Assembly: GCA_031553705.1 (NCBI GenBank)
Contig: JAVBLD010000012.1
Location: 1-15,487, forward strand
DNA length: 15,487 nucleotides
Direction of reading: 5' to 3'
DNA from: JAVBLD01 sp031553705
Lineage (GTDB): Bacteria; Bacteroidota; Bacteroidia; Bacteroidales; Marinifilaceae
Part shown: in pieces, positions 1 to 7,304 of the stretch
Layout: each line of letters opens with the position of its first letter
How positions within the stretch are numbered: the stretch's first letter is position 1
The notes under the pieces: model-generated
Told to the model about the DNA's origin: nothing
Database searches by the model: none
Seen by the model: the letters and a program-made list of their open reading frames with translations, nothing else
Program-made: the position numbers and the translations under genes

Positions 1-430
1 TTAGGGAGTATTTGGCCGGACTGTTTGTTATATTAAAATAGTGATAAATAAATGTTTACGTAAAAATAGCGGCGGACAGGGTTGGGACGAAGGGAAGCGA
101 AGGGGTGTTTTTGACCGGAAACGGGAGCGGAAAAATGGGAAAGCGGAGGGTGGGGATGATTAGTGTTTTATTTTTATTATAACCCGAAAAAGGTGAGGAG
201 GAATGAAGAAATAAAAAAGACTACCATAACTTTTTTTTGTTAGATATTTACTTTTACAATATTATCAACAAATATACATCTTCTATATTTGTTGACATGT
301 AATACTGTAAAAATAACTGTTCAAAAAATATTTGATACCCCCTCTTCATTCGGATTCCTATCTGGGCATAGAAATCAAATATTCAATTCTCAAGAGCATT
401 TTTGAATAGCCCTTTTATTCATATTTAATA
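1..430. other. Intergenic region, no gene recognised
   Basis: No convincing gene is visible here. Bases 3-41 read on the plus strand as a short open tail (REYLAGLFVILK then stop) that could be the end of a gene lying to the left, but it is too short to assign. Bases about 61-210 are strikingly purine-rich on the plus strand with many GGGA/GGAA runs. Bases 230-430 are AT-rich and contain the dyad listed separately at 252-312. I see no clear terminator for the ychF transcript, which runs leftward into this region. Confidence 0.6.
252..312. repeat. Long dyad symmetry with 12-bp perfect inner arms
   Basis: Inner arms TCAACAAATATA (265-276) and TATATTTGTTGA (284-295) are perfect inverted repeats around a 7-base spacer. 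After a 4-base offset (296-299) the symmetry continues in outer arms at 252-264 and 300-312, with 12 of 13 positions matching. There is no GC stem or T-run, so it does not look like an ordinary intrinsic terminator. The 12+7+12 layout resembles tyrosine-recombinase core sites, but a regulator operator or a decayed element end would also fit. Confidence 0.55.
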
Positions 431-1531
431 TTATACATTGAACCTAAAGTTCATCATATCCCCGTCCTGTACAATATAATCTTTTCCTTCAATGGACATC
501 TTTCCGGCTTCTTTACATCTGGCCTCCGAGCCCAGTTCGATAAAATCGTCATACTTTATCACTTCGGCCCGGATAAAACCTTTTTCAAAATCGGTATGGA
601 TGATTCCGGCCGTCTGCGGAGCCTTCATCCCCTTCCGGAAGGTCCATGCCCTCACCTCTTTCACACCGGCCGTAAAATAAGTCTGCAGATTTAATAAGTG
701 GTATGCCGCACGGATCAATTTATTTACACCGGCCTCTTTCAATCCGATATCCTCCAGAAACATCATCTTTTCTTCGTATGTTTCCAGTTCTGCAATATCA
801 GCTTCGATAGCAGCGCCGATTACCAGCACTTCCGCATGTTCATTTTTTACAGCTTCCCTGACTGCATCTACATATTTGTTTCCATTTACGACCGAAGCCT
901 CATCCACATTACATACATACAGGATCGGCTTATTGGTCAATAATTGCAATTCGACTGCAACTTCCTTTTGTAAATCATCCAGCACAACCGAGCGGGCCGA
1001 CAACCCTTTCTCCAATGCCGATTTATACAGATACAATACCTCCACCAATCTTTTGGCATAAGGATCACCACCGGTTTTAGCTCTTTTCTCCTCTTTCTGC
1101 AGGCGGTTTTCAACTGTTTCCAGATCCTTCAATTGCAGTTCTATATCAATCGTTTCCTTATCCCTTACCGGATCTATCGCTCCATCCACATGTATGATAT
1201 TGTCATCCTGAAAACAACGCAACACATGAATAATCGCATCGGTTTCCCGGATATTGGACAAAAATTTATTTCCCAATCCCTCTCCTTTGCTGGCTCCTTT
1301 TACGAGTCCGGCAATATCCACAATCTCCACCACAGCAGGAACCACATTATGCGGCTTTACCAACTCTACCAGCTTGTTTAACCTCTCGTCCGGTACAGTA
1401 ATTACTCCAACATTCGGCTCTATCGTACAAAACGGGAAATTGGCGGACTGCGCCTTTGCATTACTCAAACAATTAAACAACGTTGACTTTCCGACATTCG
1501 GTAGTCCGACAATACCACATTGTAATCCCAT
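431..1531 (-). CDS. ychF: Redox/ribosome-associated ATPase YchF (OLA1 family)
   Basis: This 366-residue protein has the usual length for YchF, a conserved Obg-related cytosolic P-loop NTPase that binds ribosomes and is linked to stress and translation control. The Walker A motif GLPNVGKS is at residues 9-16 and the switch motif DIAG at 72-75. The base-specificity motif reads NVDE instead of the NKxD of true GTPases, the hallmark that makes YchF prefer ATP. A coiled-coil insertion follows the switch region, and the C-terminal TGS domain ends FRFNV. The start is the only ATG giving the standard MGLQCGIVG beginning. The upstream leader is A/T-rich without a Shine-Dalgarno sequence, as is normal in Bacteroidetes. 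It is the last of the leftward minus-strand genes and is 91 bp from DUF5715. Identification is firm; the exact cellular role of the family is still debated. Confidence 0.97.
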   Translation of the reverse strand: MGLQCGIVGLPNVGKSTLFNCLSNAKAQSANFPFCTIEPNVGVITVPDERLNKLVELVKPHNVVPAVVEIVDIAGLVKGASKGEGLGNKFLSNIRETDAIIHVLRCFQDDNIIHVDGAIDPVRDKETIDIELQLKDLETVENRLQKEEKRAKTGGDPYAKRLVEVLYLYKSALEKGLSARSVVLDDLQKEVAVELQLLTNKPILYVCNVDEASVVNGNKYVDAVREAVKNEHAEVLVIGAAIEADIAELETYEEKMMFLEDIGLKEAGVNKLIRAAYHLLNLQTYFTAGVKEVRAWTFRKGMKAPQTAGIIHTDFEKGFIRAEVIKYDDFIELGSEARCKEAGKMSIEGKDYIVQDGDMMNFRFNV

Positions 1532-1622
1532 ACTATTTTTTATAATTTTAAATGAAAAAATACTCTATTCTCAGCTAATTCAAGTTTACTCTATGCAAAT
1601 AAAGCTTACCATAGCTATTTAC

Positions 1623-2228
1623 TCACCGGACAGTAATATGAAAACATCCCTGTTTATACTCGTACCGGACATAGCATTTCTTTTGTTCCCGCAAATCCCG
1701 TAATACTTCGGCAAGTACCGTTTTCAACTTATCAATCGATGTCTCTTTGTTTCCTTTATAACGGGCATAAGCCAGATCAAACGTTGTCCCATAAATATGC
1801 GCCGAATTGGCACTGGCATTCATATTCCGTTGCCGCAACTTCCTGACAGTCGAATGCGTACGCAACAAACTGGTAACATACAGCTTACAGGATGGCAGGT
1901 CTTTACGATCCAACGAATCCCGGAAATTACCGGCAATCTTTTCCAACAAACGATATGCTTCCGGCACTAAATAAGGCAATGAATGAGTCAGATCGTCTAC
2001 CTCATATAAACGGCAACTCTCTATCTCTACCATCTTCCGGTTCTTTACCTCCTCTTCCGATGCCACCGGCTTAACTCCCAGACACTGGGCAGCCTCCAGA
2101 TGCCTTGGATTCATATCATTAAATGTACGCGAAAATTTTGTAAAATAGCGAAAATTTTCTTCCTTCTTCCTGCCGCAGCTCGCTATTAACACAATAAGCA
2201 CTATTACAATAAGGTATCTAAACCACAT
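1623..2228 (-). CDS. DUF5715 lipoprotein, M15-peptidase-like
   Basis: A 201-residue protein with a hydrophobic N-terminus and lipobox LIASC, so Cys18 is probably lipidated and the protein sits in the envelope. The body matches my memory of the Bacteroidales DUF5715 family (for example RHLEAAQ, HSLPYLVPEA, TSLLRT, KQGCFHIT). Residues 142-151, SAHIYGTTFD, fit the SxHxxGxxxD zinc-ligand motif of M15 D-Ala-D-Ala peptidases (His144, Asp151), and His197 in GCFHIT could be the third ligand. This suggests peptidoglycan cross-peptide trimming, but that is inference; the family is formally uncharacterised. It has its own promoter (2246-2253) and is separated from dsbD upstream by a strong terminator, so it is probably transcribed alone. 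An AAGGAG lies very close (2 bases) to the ATG. Confidence 0.85.
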   Translation of the reverse strand: MWFRYLIVIVLIVLIASCGRKKEENFRYFTKFSRTFNDMNPRHLEAAQCLGVKPVASEEEVKNRKMVEIESCRLYEVDDLTHSLPYLVPEAYRLLEKIAGNFRDSLDRKDLPSCKLYVTSLLRTHSTVRKLRQRNMNASANSAHIYGTTFDLAYARYKGNKETSIDKLKTVLAEVLRDLREQKKCYVRYEYKQGCFHITVR

Positions 2229-2245
2229 TTCTCCTTTTTAGGCGG

Positions 2246-2253
2246 CAAAGATA
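2246..2253 (-). promoter_or_regulatory. Bacteroidetes -7 box for the DUF5715 gene
   Basis: Read on the minus strand the bases are TATCTTTG, a perfect fit to the Bacteroidetes -7 consensus TAnnTTTG, placed 17 bases before the ATG. No clear TTTG -33 box is seen at the right spacing; a T-rich stretch is present. The leader would be very short. Confidence 0.6.
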
Positions 2254-2310
2254 CAAAAGAGTTTATATAAAACCATACTATTATGATCCGATCAATATCA
2301 AAAAGATAAT

Positions 2311-2340
2311 TAAAAAAGCGCGGTGGATACCGCGCTTCTT
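2311..2340 (-). terminator. Intrinsic terminator after dsbD
   Basis: A perfect 9-bp GC-rich stem (2316-2324 with 2329-2337, arms AAGCGCGGT and ACCGCGCTT) closes a 4-base loop. On the minus strand it is followed by a run of six T and more T-rich sequence. It begins just after the dsbD stop codon, so it ends that transcript and separates it from the DUF5715 gene. Confidence 0.93.
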
Positions 2341-2343
2341 ATA

Positions 2344-4371
2344 TTAAAGATTATTCCTTTTCTTAAATTCTGCCAATCCCTGCTTCAGGAACTCATAGAA
2401 AGCATCCTTATCCAGGTTATGACCTCTTGGCGGAGCCAGCACATGCTGTTCAAGATTTTCATCACTTCCTCCGGTACTATTCAACAGGATATAGTTCGGC
2501 TGCGCATTGGAATTAAACTTTTTGATCTGGAAATCGGTATTTTTCTTTCCCAATGTATTTTTTTTCTTTCCGTCATAGTCGGATATATATTGTTCCTCTT
2601 CCGGCAATTTGACTTTATCGTCCACATAAAGCGCCACCACTACATACTCTTTTTTCAATATTTCTAAAACCTGTGGATCTGCCCATACGACCTGTTCCAT
2701 TTCACGGCAATTTACACATCCGTGCCCGGTAAAGTCGATAAACAACGGTTTCTTTTGGGCCTGTGCACATCTTAGGGCCTGATCGTAATCGAAATATCCT
2801 GTAAGACCGTGAGGCAGGTGTAAGATATCTGTATACTTCGGTGATTCACACACTGCATTACCTTTAGAAGAAGCGTTCTGAGAAACCGGAACTCCCCCCT
2901 GTATCATGATCTCTTTTGCATTATCTCTTACAATACGGTTAATATCAAAATCTATCGACTCCTGCGGCGGCAAATAACCGGCAAATGCCTTCAACGGTGC
3001 ACCAAACATACCCGGAATCAGGTAAATCACAAAGCTAAACGTAGCAATAATAAAAGCTAAACGGGTAACACCGATATATTTCAGTTCGCTATCATGGGCA
3101 AACTTCAATTTACCCATCAGATACAATCCCTGTAAGGTAAATATTGCGATCCAGATAGCGATATATACTTCCCGGTCAAGATATCCCCAATGATAGGTTT
3201 GATCGGCCACCATCAAGAATTTGAACCCTAAAGCCATCTCTATAAAGCCCAATACGACCTTCACCGAATTCAACCAACCGCCGGACTTTGGCAAGTTGCT
3301 TAACTTGGAGGGAAAAAATGCAAAAAATCCGAAAGGAAGGGCCACTGCAATAGAGAATCCCAACATTCCGATAATCGGGCGCAATACCGACCCACGGGCA
3401 GCCTCAACCAATACGGTACCCACAATCGGAGCCGTACAGGAGAATGACACCAACACCAAGGTAAATGCCATAAAGAATGCACCGATATATCCGCCTTTAT
3501 CCGCCTGCTTATCAGATTTGCTTACCAACCAGGAGGGAAGTACAATTTCAAACGCACCGAAAAACGAGGCGGCAAAAATCATAAAGATAATAAAGAAGAA
3601 AACGTTAGGAATCCAGTTCGTACTCAACCAATTGATAAAACCCGGTCCCAACACCATTGAAATAACCAACCCCAAGGCCGTATAAATAGCAATGATCGAG
3701 AAGGAAAAAAACAATGCTTTTGCTTTTGCCTTCGCTTTATTGGCATCGCCATGCATAAAGAAAGATACCGTCATAGGGATCATTGGGAATACACATGGCA
3801 TTATTACTGCCGCCAATCCGCCCAAAAATGCCAGCCAGAAAAACGTAAACAACGAATCGTCTTTCTTCGCATCCGAAGAGTTGGAAGCAGCCGCATTATC
3901 ACTTACTGCTTCTTTATCCAACTGAATGGAAAATGACTCATCAAATCTCACACATTGACCTTCATGGCACACCTGATACTCTATTATCCCATTAACAGAA
4001 GCCAACGCATTATCGGTCACCTTTATCTTTTGCTTAATGATATATTCACTTTCAAAAGACCAGACATCTACACCGAATACCGGATCATTTTCCTTATGAG
4101 GTTCATTTTCCTCCGCCTGGCCCAATAATGTTATACCTTTTCCCTTTTCTGTAAATGTAAGGATGGTAGCGTTAGGGCCTCCCTCCGGCGTATACATTGA
4201 GTAAATGTGCCATTGCGGTTGTATTTCGGCTTTCAGAATCAACTCATATTCATTATTTCCCAGACTTTTCTGAGAAAATATCCATTTGGCCGGATTTTCA
4301 ACCTGTTGCGCATTAGCTGCGAATATCCCCAGAATGAATGTCAATAAAAAAGTAAATAATCCTCTTTTCAT
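2344..4371 (-). CDS. dsbD: Thiol:disulfide interchange protein DsbD family
   Basis: A 675-residue inner-membrane electron carrier with the three DsbD modules in order. A signal peptide (about 1-21, ending ANA) leads to a periplasmic N-terminal domain with the Cys pair CHEGQC at 135-140. The membrane core of about eight helices has its reactive cysteines in CVFPM (Cys193) and SCTAP (Cys312). The C-terminal periplasmic thioredoxin domain has GHGCVNC (Cys552 and Cys555), followed by the DPQV typical of DsbD gamma domains. Known DsbD proteins pass reducing power from cytoplasmic thioredoxin to the periplasm for disulfide isomerisation and cytochrome c maturation. It appears monocistronic, with a promoter at 4436-4443 and a terminator at 2311-2340. 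All six expected cysteines are present, so it should be functional. The physiological partner is not visible in the window. Confidence 0.95.
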   Translation of the reverse strand: MKRGLFTFLLTFILGIFAANAQQVENPAKWIFSQKSLGNNEYELILKAEIQPQWHIYSMYTPEGGPNATILTFTEKGKGITLLGQAEENEPHKENDPVFGVDVWSFESEYIIKQKIKVTDNALASVNGIIEYQVCHEGQCVRFDESFSIQLDKEAVSDNAAASNSSDAKKDDSLFTFFWLAFLGGLAAVIMPCVFPMIPMTVSFFMHGDANKAKAKAKALFFSFSIIAIYTALGLVISMVLGPGFINWLSTNWIPNVFFFIIFMIFAASFFGAFEIVLPSWLVSKSDKQADKGGYIGAFFMAFTLVLVSFSCTAPIVGTVLVEAARGSVLRPIIGMLGFSIAVALPFGFFAFFPSKLSNLPKSGGWLNSVKVVLGFIEMALGFKFLMVADQTYHWGYLDREVYIAIWIAIFTLQGLYLMGKLKFAHDSELKYIGVTRLAFIIATFSFVIYLIPGMFGAPLKAFAGYLPPQESIDFDINRIVRDNAKEIMIQGGVPVSQNASSKGNAVCESPKYTDILHLPHGLTGYFDYDQALRCAQAQKKPLFIDFTGHGCVNCREMEQVVWADPQVLEILKKEYVVVALYVDDKVKLPEEEQYISDYDGKKKNTLGKKNTDFQIKKFNSNAQPNYILLNSTGGSDENLEQHVLAPPRGHNLDKDAFYEFLKQGLAEFKKRNNL

Positions 4372-4435
4372 AAAATTCGAGTGAATAAATATTTATTAAT
4401 CTAATATACAGACAGAACCATGTTCACCGTTAATG

Positions 4436-4443
4436 CAAAAGTA
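4436..4443 (-). promoter_or_regulatory. Bacteroidetes -7 box for dsbD
   Basis: The minus strand reads TACTTTTG, matching TAnnTTTG, 64 bases upstream of the dsbD ATG. The -33 region is only a weak match. This fits a leader of about 55 bases. Confidence 0.5.
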
Positions 4444-4581
4444 GAATTAATTCTCTTTCACAGTAAACTCTGGCATAAGTTTAACATATAATTAATGCGA
4501 ATAAACAAATAAGAAAAATGAAGAGTTCTTTTATTACCTGCTATTTACCGTCTACACTTACCCGATACCACTCCTTTATTC

Positions 4582-6129
4582 TTAATTATCCGTTAATTCC
4601 CTGTTATAGCGATTATAAAAATGATATTCATAAATATAATAGGAAGGTACATCAACGACTCTTATCGAAGCCATATACCTGAATATCCATCGATTACGAA
4701 GAGACATGAATCCTTTTTTCAAATATGCACCGACAAAAGGGTGCACTTTAAGTACGATATTTTTGTGCTTTTTCTCCCGCACAAGGAATTCCAATTGATC
4801 TTCAATCTTATCAATTATCAGAATAGCAGCCTCTGCCTTACCGGTTCCATGACACACCGGACATACTTCCGTCGTATCAACAGTCATTTCAGGGCGTACC
4901 CGCTGGCGGGTGATCTGCATCAGCCCGAATTTACTTAACGGTAATATGGTATGTTTGGCCCGGTCGAGTTCCATACAGACTTTCATCTTATCATACAACT
5001 TTTGCCTGTTCTCAAGCTGTTGCATATCGATAAAATCAATCACAATGATTCCTCCCATATCCCGTAACTGGAGCTGCCTGGCCACCTCTTCGGCCGCAGC
5101 CAGGTTAACCTCTAAAGCATTTGTTTCCTGATCATCCCCCAGTTTTATGCGGTTACCGCTATTGACATCTATTACATGAAAGGCTTCCGTATGCTCAATA
5201 ATCAAGTAAGCCCCATTTTTAAATGACACGGTCCTGCCCAACGAAGATTTGATTTGTTTATCAACACCAAAATGATCCAATATCGGAATCTCAGGCGATA
5301 CATATTTTACAATATCCTCTTTTTCAGGCGCTATCGAACTAAGGTAGCGTTTAATCTCTTTACTCAATGTCACATCATTTACATAGATATTTTCAAAAGA
5401 TGGATTTAAAATGTCACGCAGAAACACATTAGTTCTATCCATTTCCCCCAATATCAGCTTAGGTGGTTCTATGTCCCTGATATGTTTGAAAGCCGTCTCA
5501 AACCTTTCCACCAACTCTTTCAGCTCGCTATCGAACTGAGCCACTTTTTTACCTTCGGCTACCGTACGGACAATCACACCGTAATTCTTAGGACGGATGC
5601 TTTCTATTAATCGTTTTAATCGTTTCCGTTCGTCTATTGATTTTATTTTTTGCGAGACAGACACCTTTTCGGAAAAAGGAATCAATACCAAATTGCGGCC
5701 TGCGATACTCAACTCCGAAGTCAATCGCGGACCTTTGGTAGAGATCGGTTCTTTGGCCACCTGTACAGCAACCCACTGGCCGGTAGTCAGGATATCGGCG
5801 ATCTTCCCTACTTTATCGATTTCGGGCTCCAACTTCAATTTAGCCACCGGTATTCCTCTACGGGCGATACACTGTTTAATATAACTATCTAACGAATGAA
5901 ATTGCGGACTTAAATCCAAATAATGTAAAAATGCATCTTTTTCATACCCTACATTTACGAAAGCGGCATTTAACCCCGGCATAATCTTTTTTACCTTGCC
6001 CAGATAAATATCCCCCACCGTAAATTGCACGCTGGTCTTCTCCTTTGTCAATTCAACCAGCCTCTTTTCCCGCAGTAAGGCAATGATAATTTCATCCGTT
6101 TTTACATCAATAACTAATTCGCTATTCAC
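4582..6129 (-). CDS. rng: Ribonuclease G / E family endoribonuclease
   Basis: A 515-residue single-strand endoribonuclease of the RNase G/E family, which matures rRNA ends and starts mRNA decay in the cytoplasm. An S1 RNA-binding domain occupies about residues 35-120. The catalytic metal aspartates are Asp321 in DVNSGN and Asp365 in VIDFIDM. The Zn-link motif CPVC is at 423-426 (VCPVCHGTGK), needed for dimer and tetramer assembly in the family. There is no long disordered C-terminal scaffold, so it resembles RNase G more than E. coli RNase E. The start is GTG at 6127-6129, since the family begins xSELVIDV and no in-frame ATG precedes it. A three-codon ORF (ATG TTA AAG TAG, 6129-6140) ends overlapping this GTG. 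It is the third gene after HU and the 29-residue gene, with a hairpin in between (6157-6189). Confidence 0.95.
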   Translation of the reverse strand: MNSELVIDVKTDEIIIALLREKRLVELTKEKTSVQFTVGDIYLGKVKKIMPGLNAAFVNVGYEKDAFLHYLDLSPQFHSLDSYIKQCIARRGIPVAKLKLEPEIDKVGKIADILTTGQWVAVQVAKEPISTKGPRLTSELSIAGRNLVLIPFSEKVSVSQKIKSIDERKRLKRLIESIRPKNYGVIVRTVAEGKKVAQFDSELKELVERFETAFKHIRDIEPPKLILGEMDRTNVFLRDILNPSFENIYVNDVTLSKEIKRYLSSIAPEKEDIVKYVSPEIPILDHFGVDKQIKSSLGRTVSFKNGAYLIIEHTEAFHVIDVNSGNRIKLGDDQETNALEVNLAAAEEVARQLQLRDMGGIIVIDFIDMQQLENRQKLYDKMKVCMELDRAKHTILPLSKFGLMQITRQRVRPEMTVDTTEVCPVCHGTGKAEAAILIIDKIEDQLEFLVREKKHKNIVLKVHPFVGAYLKKGFMSLRNRWIFRYMASIRVVDVPSYYIYEYHFYNRYNRELTDN

Positions 6130-6140
6130 TACTTTAACAT

Positions 6141-6189
6141 TTTAGGTTATAATCAAATAAACCTAAAGACGTATTGCCTTTAGGTTTAT
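6141..6189 (-). promoter_or_regulatory. Leader hairpin with competing arm before rng
   Basis: In the minus-strand transcript ATAAACCTAAAG (from 6178-6189) pairs perfectly over 12 bp with CTTTAGGTTTAT (from 6157-6168) around a 9-base loop. A third segment, ATAACCTAAA (from 6141-6150), lies directly before the rng start region and can pair over 8 bp with that same middle arm. The two pairings exclude each other. The stem is AT-rich and followed by only a broken T-run, so it could be an attenuator, a start-site switch, or a simple RNase cleavage or stability element. Confidence 0.55.
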
Positions 6190-6215
6190 GTATCTTTACT
6201 CACAAACAAAGAATT

Positions 6216-6305
6216 TTATTTCTTTTTATGTCGATTTTTTCTCAATCTCTTTTTCCGTTTGTGAGTAGCCATTTTATGTCTTTTCCTTTTTTTTCCACTT
6301 GGCAT
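6216..6305 (-). CDS. 29-residue Lys/Arg-rich small protein, ribosomal-protein-like
   Basis: The gene encodes 29 residues starting MPSGKKRKRHKMATHKRKK, and more than half are Lys, Arg or His. It sits 14 bp after HU and 86 bp before rng on the same strand. The composition and RKKRLRKNRHKKK tail resemble the very small basic ribosomal proteins, especially the AURKAIP1/COX24 (mS38, bS22) type that is annotated in many Bacteroidetes; that assignment is from memory and not proven. The start is strongly supported by AGAAAGGAGG at 6311-6320, five bases before the ATG, which should pair with ten consecutive bases of the 16S rRNA 3' tail. Most genes in this phylum have no such site. It probably binds rRNA, and its synthesis may sense free anti-Shine-Dalgarno ends. 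Confidence 0.85.
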   Translation of the reverse strand: MPSGKKRKRHKMATHKRKKRLRKNRHKKK

Positions 6306-6310
6306 AATCT

Positions 6311-6320
6311 CCTCCTTTCT
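6311..6320 (-). promoter_or_regulatory. Extended perfect Shine-Dalgarno for the 29-residue gene
   Basis: The minus strand reads AGAAAGGAGG, then AGATT, then ATG. The ten bases are complementary to CCUCCUUUCU, the usual 3' end of Bacteroidetes 16S rRNA. The site overlaps the last base of the HU stop codon, so HU termination and re-initiation could be coupled. None of the other genes I checked in the window has a site this strong. Confidence 0.85.
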
Positions 6321-6607
6321 TATTTTTTCACGTTACTTTTAACCTCGGTAACAAAGCTCTTCGAAGGTTTAAACGAAGGAATAAAATGCTCAGGAATTTT
6401 AATCGTTACATTCTTTGAAATATTACGAGCAGTTTTCTCAGCCCTCTTCTTTACTACAAAACTGCCAAACCCTCTCAGGTATACATTCTTTCCATCCACT
6501 ACAGAATTCTTAATTGACTCCATAAAAGCCTCTACAGTAGCCTGAACAGCAACTTTCTCAATCCCTGTCGTTCTCGAAATTTCGTTAACAATATCCGCTT
6601 TTGTCAT
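6320..6607 (-). CDS. hup: HU family DNA-binding protein
   Basis: A 95-residue nucleoid protein of the HU/IHF family, which binds and bends DNA as a dimer. The N-terminus MTKADIVNEIS, the helical dimerisation region, and the GFGSF motif followed by the arm sequence KKRAEKTARN and a Pro in KIPEH are all typical. Length matches the family. It leads the operon with the 29-residue protein and rng, and diverges from ssb across 250 bp. A well-formed Bacteroidetes promoter lies at 6665-6694. No Shine-Dalgarno precedes its ATG, only A/T-rich leader, in contrast with the gene behind it. Bacteroidetes carry several HU paralogues, so a specific role cannot be given. Confidence 0.95.
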   Translation of the reverse strand: MTKADIVNEISRTTGIEKVAVQATVEAFMESIKNSVVDGKNVYLRGFGSFVVKKRAEKTARNISKNVTIKIPEHFIPSFKPSKSFVTEVKSNVKK

Positions 6608-6664
6608 TTTCTTAAATATTTAGTATTCAATAAATTATTTCTTTTGCCCTTATTTTTCAGTGTG

Positions 6665-6694
6665 CAAATATAAAGCTTTTCCGTCAAGATCAAA
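6665..6694 (-). promoter_or_regulatory. Promoter of the HU - small protein - rng operon
   Basis: On the minus strand a -33 TTTG (6691-6694) is followed after 18 bases by TATATTTG (6665-6672), a perfect TAnnTTTG -7 box. This is the best complete Bacteroidetes sigma-ABfr type promoter in the window. The leader to the HU start would be about 50 bases. Confidence 0.75.
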
Positions 6695-6857
6695 TAAAAA
6701 CCGATTGTTTTTTACTATTTTTTTAATTTCCCCTTTTTTTATCCCTGTAAATCTACTTTTTATTCCTATTTTCGCCTTATGATATATTTTATTGATTATA
6801 CCGATATGCGAAGGTATCTTTTTTTGTAACTTGTGCAAAATTTACACTGCAGATAAT

Positions 6858-7292
6858 ATGGTAAACAAAGTTATTTTAATAGGAAATGTAGGTGCCGATC
6901 CGGAAGTAAGGTACCTTGACGGCGGAGTTGCCGTAGCAAATATCCGTTTGGCAACGACCGAAAATTATAAAAACAAAAACGGCGAAAAAATTGAACAGAC
7001 CGAATGGCATAATGTTGTTTTATGGAGAGGACTGGCTGAAGTTGTGGAAAAATATGTCAAAAAAGGGATGCGTCTATATATTGAAGGCAGGCTACGGACC
7101 CGCTCCTGGGATGACCAGAACGGTACGAAAAGGTATACAACCGAGATTTTTGCCGACAATATGCAAATGTTGTCCTTTAAGCAAGACAACAATGATCAGG
7201 GCAGCTACACCGGAAAAGATCAGGCAGCTCCGCCAGATACTCCGCAGGTAAATGGCAATATGCCTGACGAAAGTGACGATTTGCCGTTCTGA
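6858..7292 (+). CDS. ssb: Single-stranded DNA-binding protein
   Basis: A 144-residue SSB that coats single-stranded DNA in replication, recombination and repair. The OB-fold fills about residues 1-105 (VNKVILIGNVGADPEVRY, TEWHNVVLW, GMRLYIEGRLRTRSW, YTTEIFADNM). A Gln/Asp/Pro-rich flexible linker follows, and the acidic tip DDLPF is the known docking site for repair and replication partners. The start is set at ATG 6858 because the protein then begins MVNKVILIGN as in the family; an in-frame ATG at 6792 would add 22 unrelated residues. It is the first gene of the ssb-gldE-gldD group and diverges from HU. No confident promoter was found; several partial TAnnTTTG matches lie at 6780-6835. Confidence 0.96.
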   Translation: MVNKVILIGNVGADPEVRYLDGGVAVANIRLATTENYKNKNGEKIEQTEWHNVVLWRGLAEVVEKYVKKGMRLYIEGRLRTRSWDDQNGTKRYTTEIFADNMQMLSFKQDNNDQGSYTGKDQAAPPDTPQVNGNMPDESDDLPF

Positions 7293-7304
7293 CTTTCTGA
7301 TAAA

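Noticed and set aside
262..270. DnaA-box-like TTATCAACA suggesting an origin
   Set aside because: Single site with one mismatch, no cluster of boxes and no dnaA or dnaN nearby.
3221..3685. 154-codon plus-strand frame inside dsbD
   Set aside because: It is a shadow of the dsbD coding sequence, with low-complexity residues and no own signals.
6650..6838. Minus-strand 62-codon frame in the HU-ssb gap
   Set aside because: It covers the HU promoter, is Lys/Ile-rich from AT-rich DNA, and does not resemble MutY or any known protein.
6792..6857. Upstream ATG that would lengthen SSB by 22 residues
   Set aside because: The added residues are not SSB-like, and the family begins MVNKVILIGN at ATG 6858.
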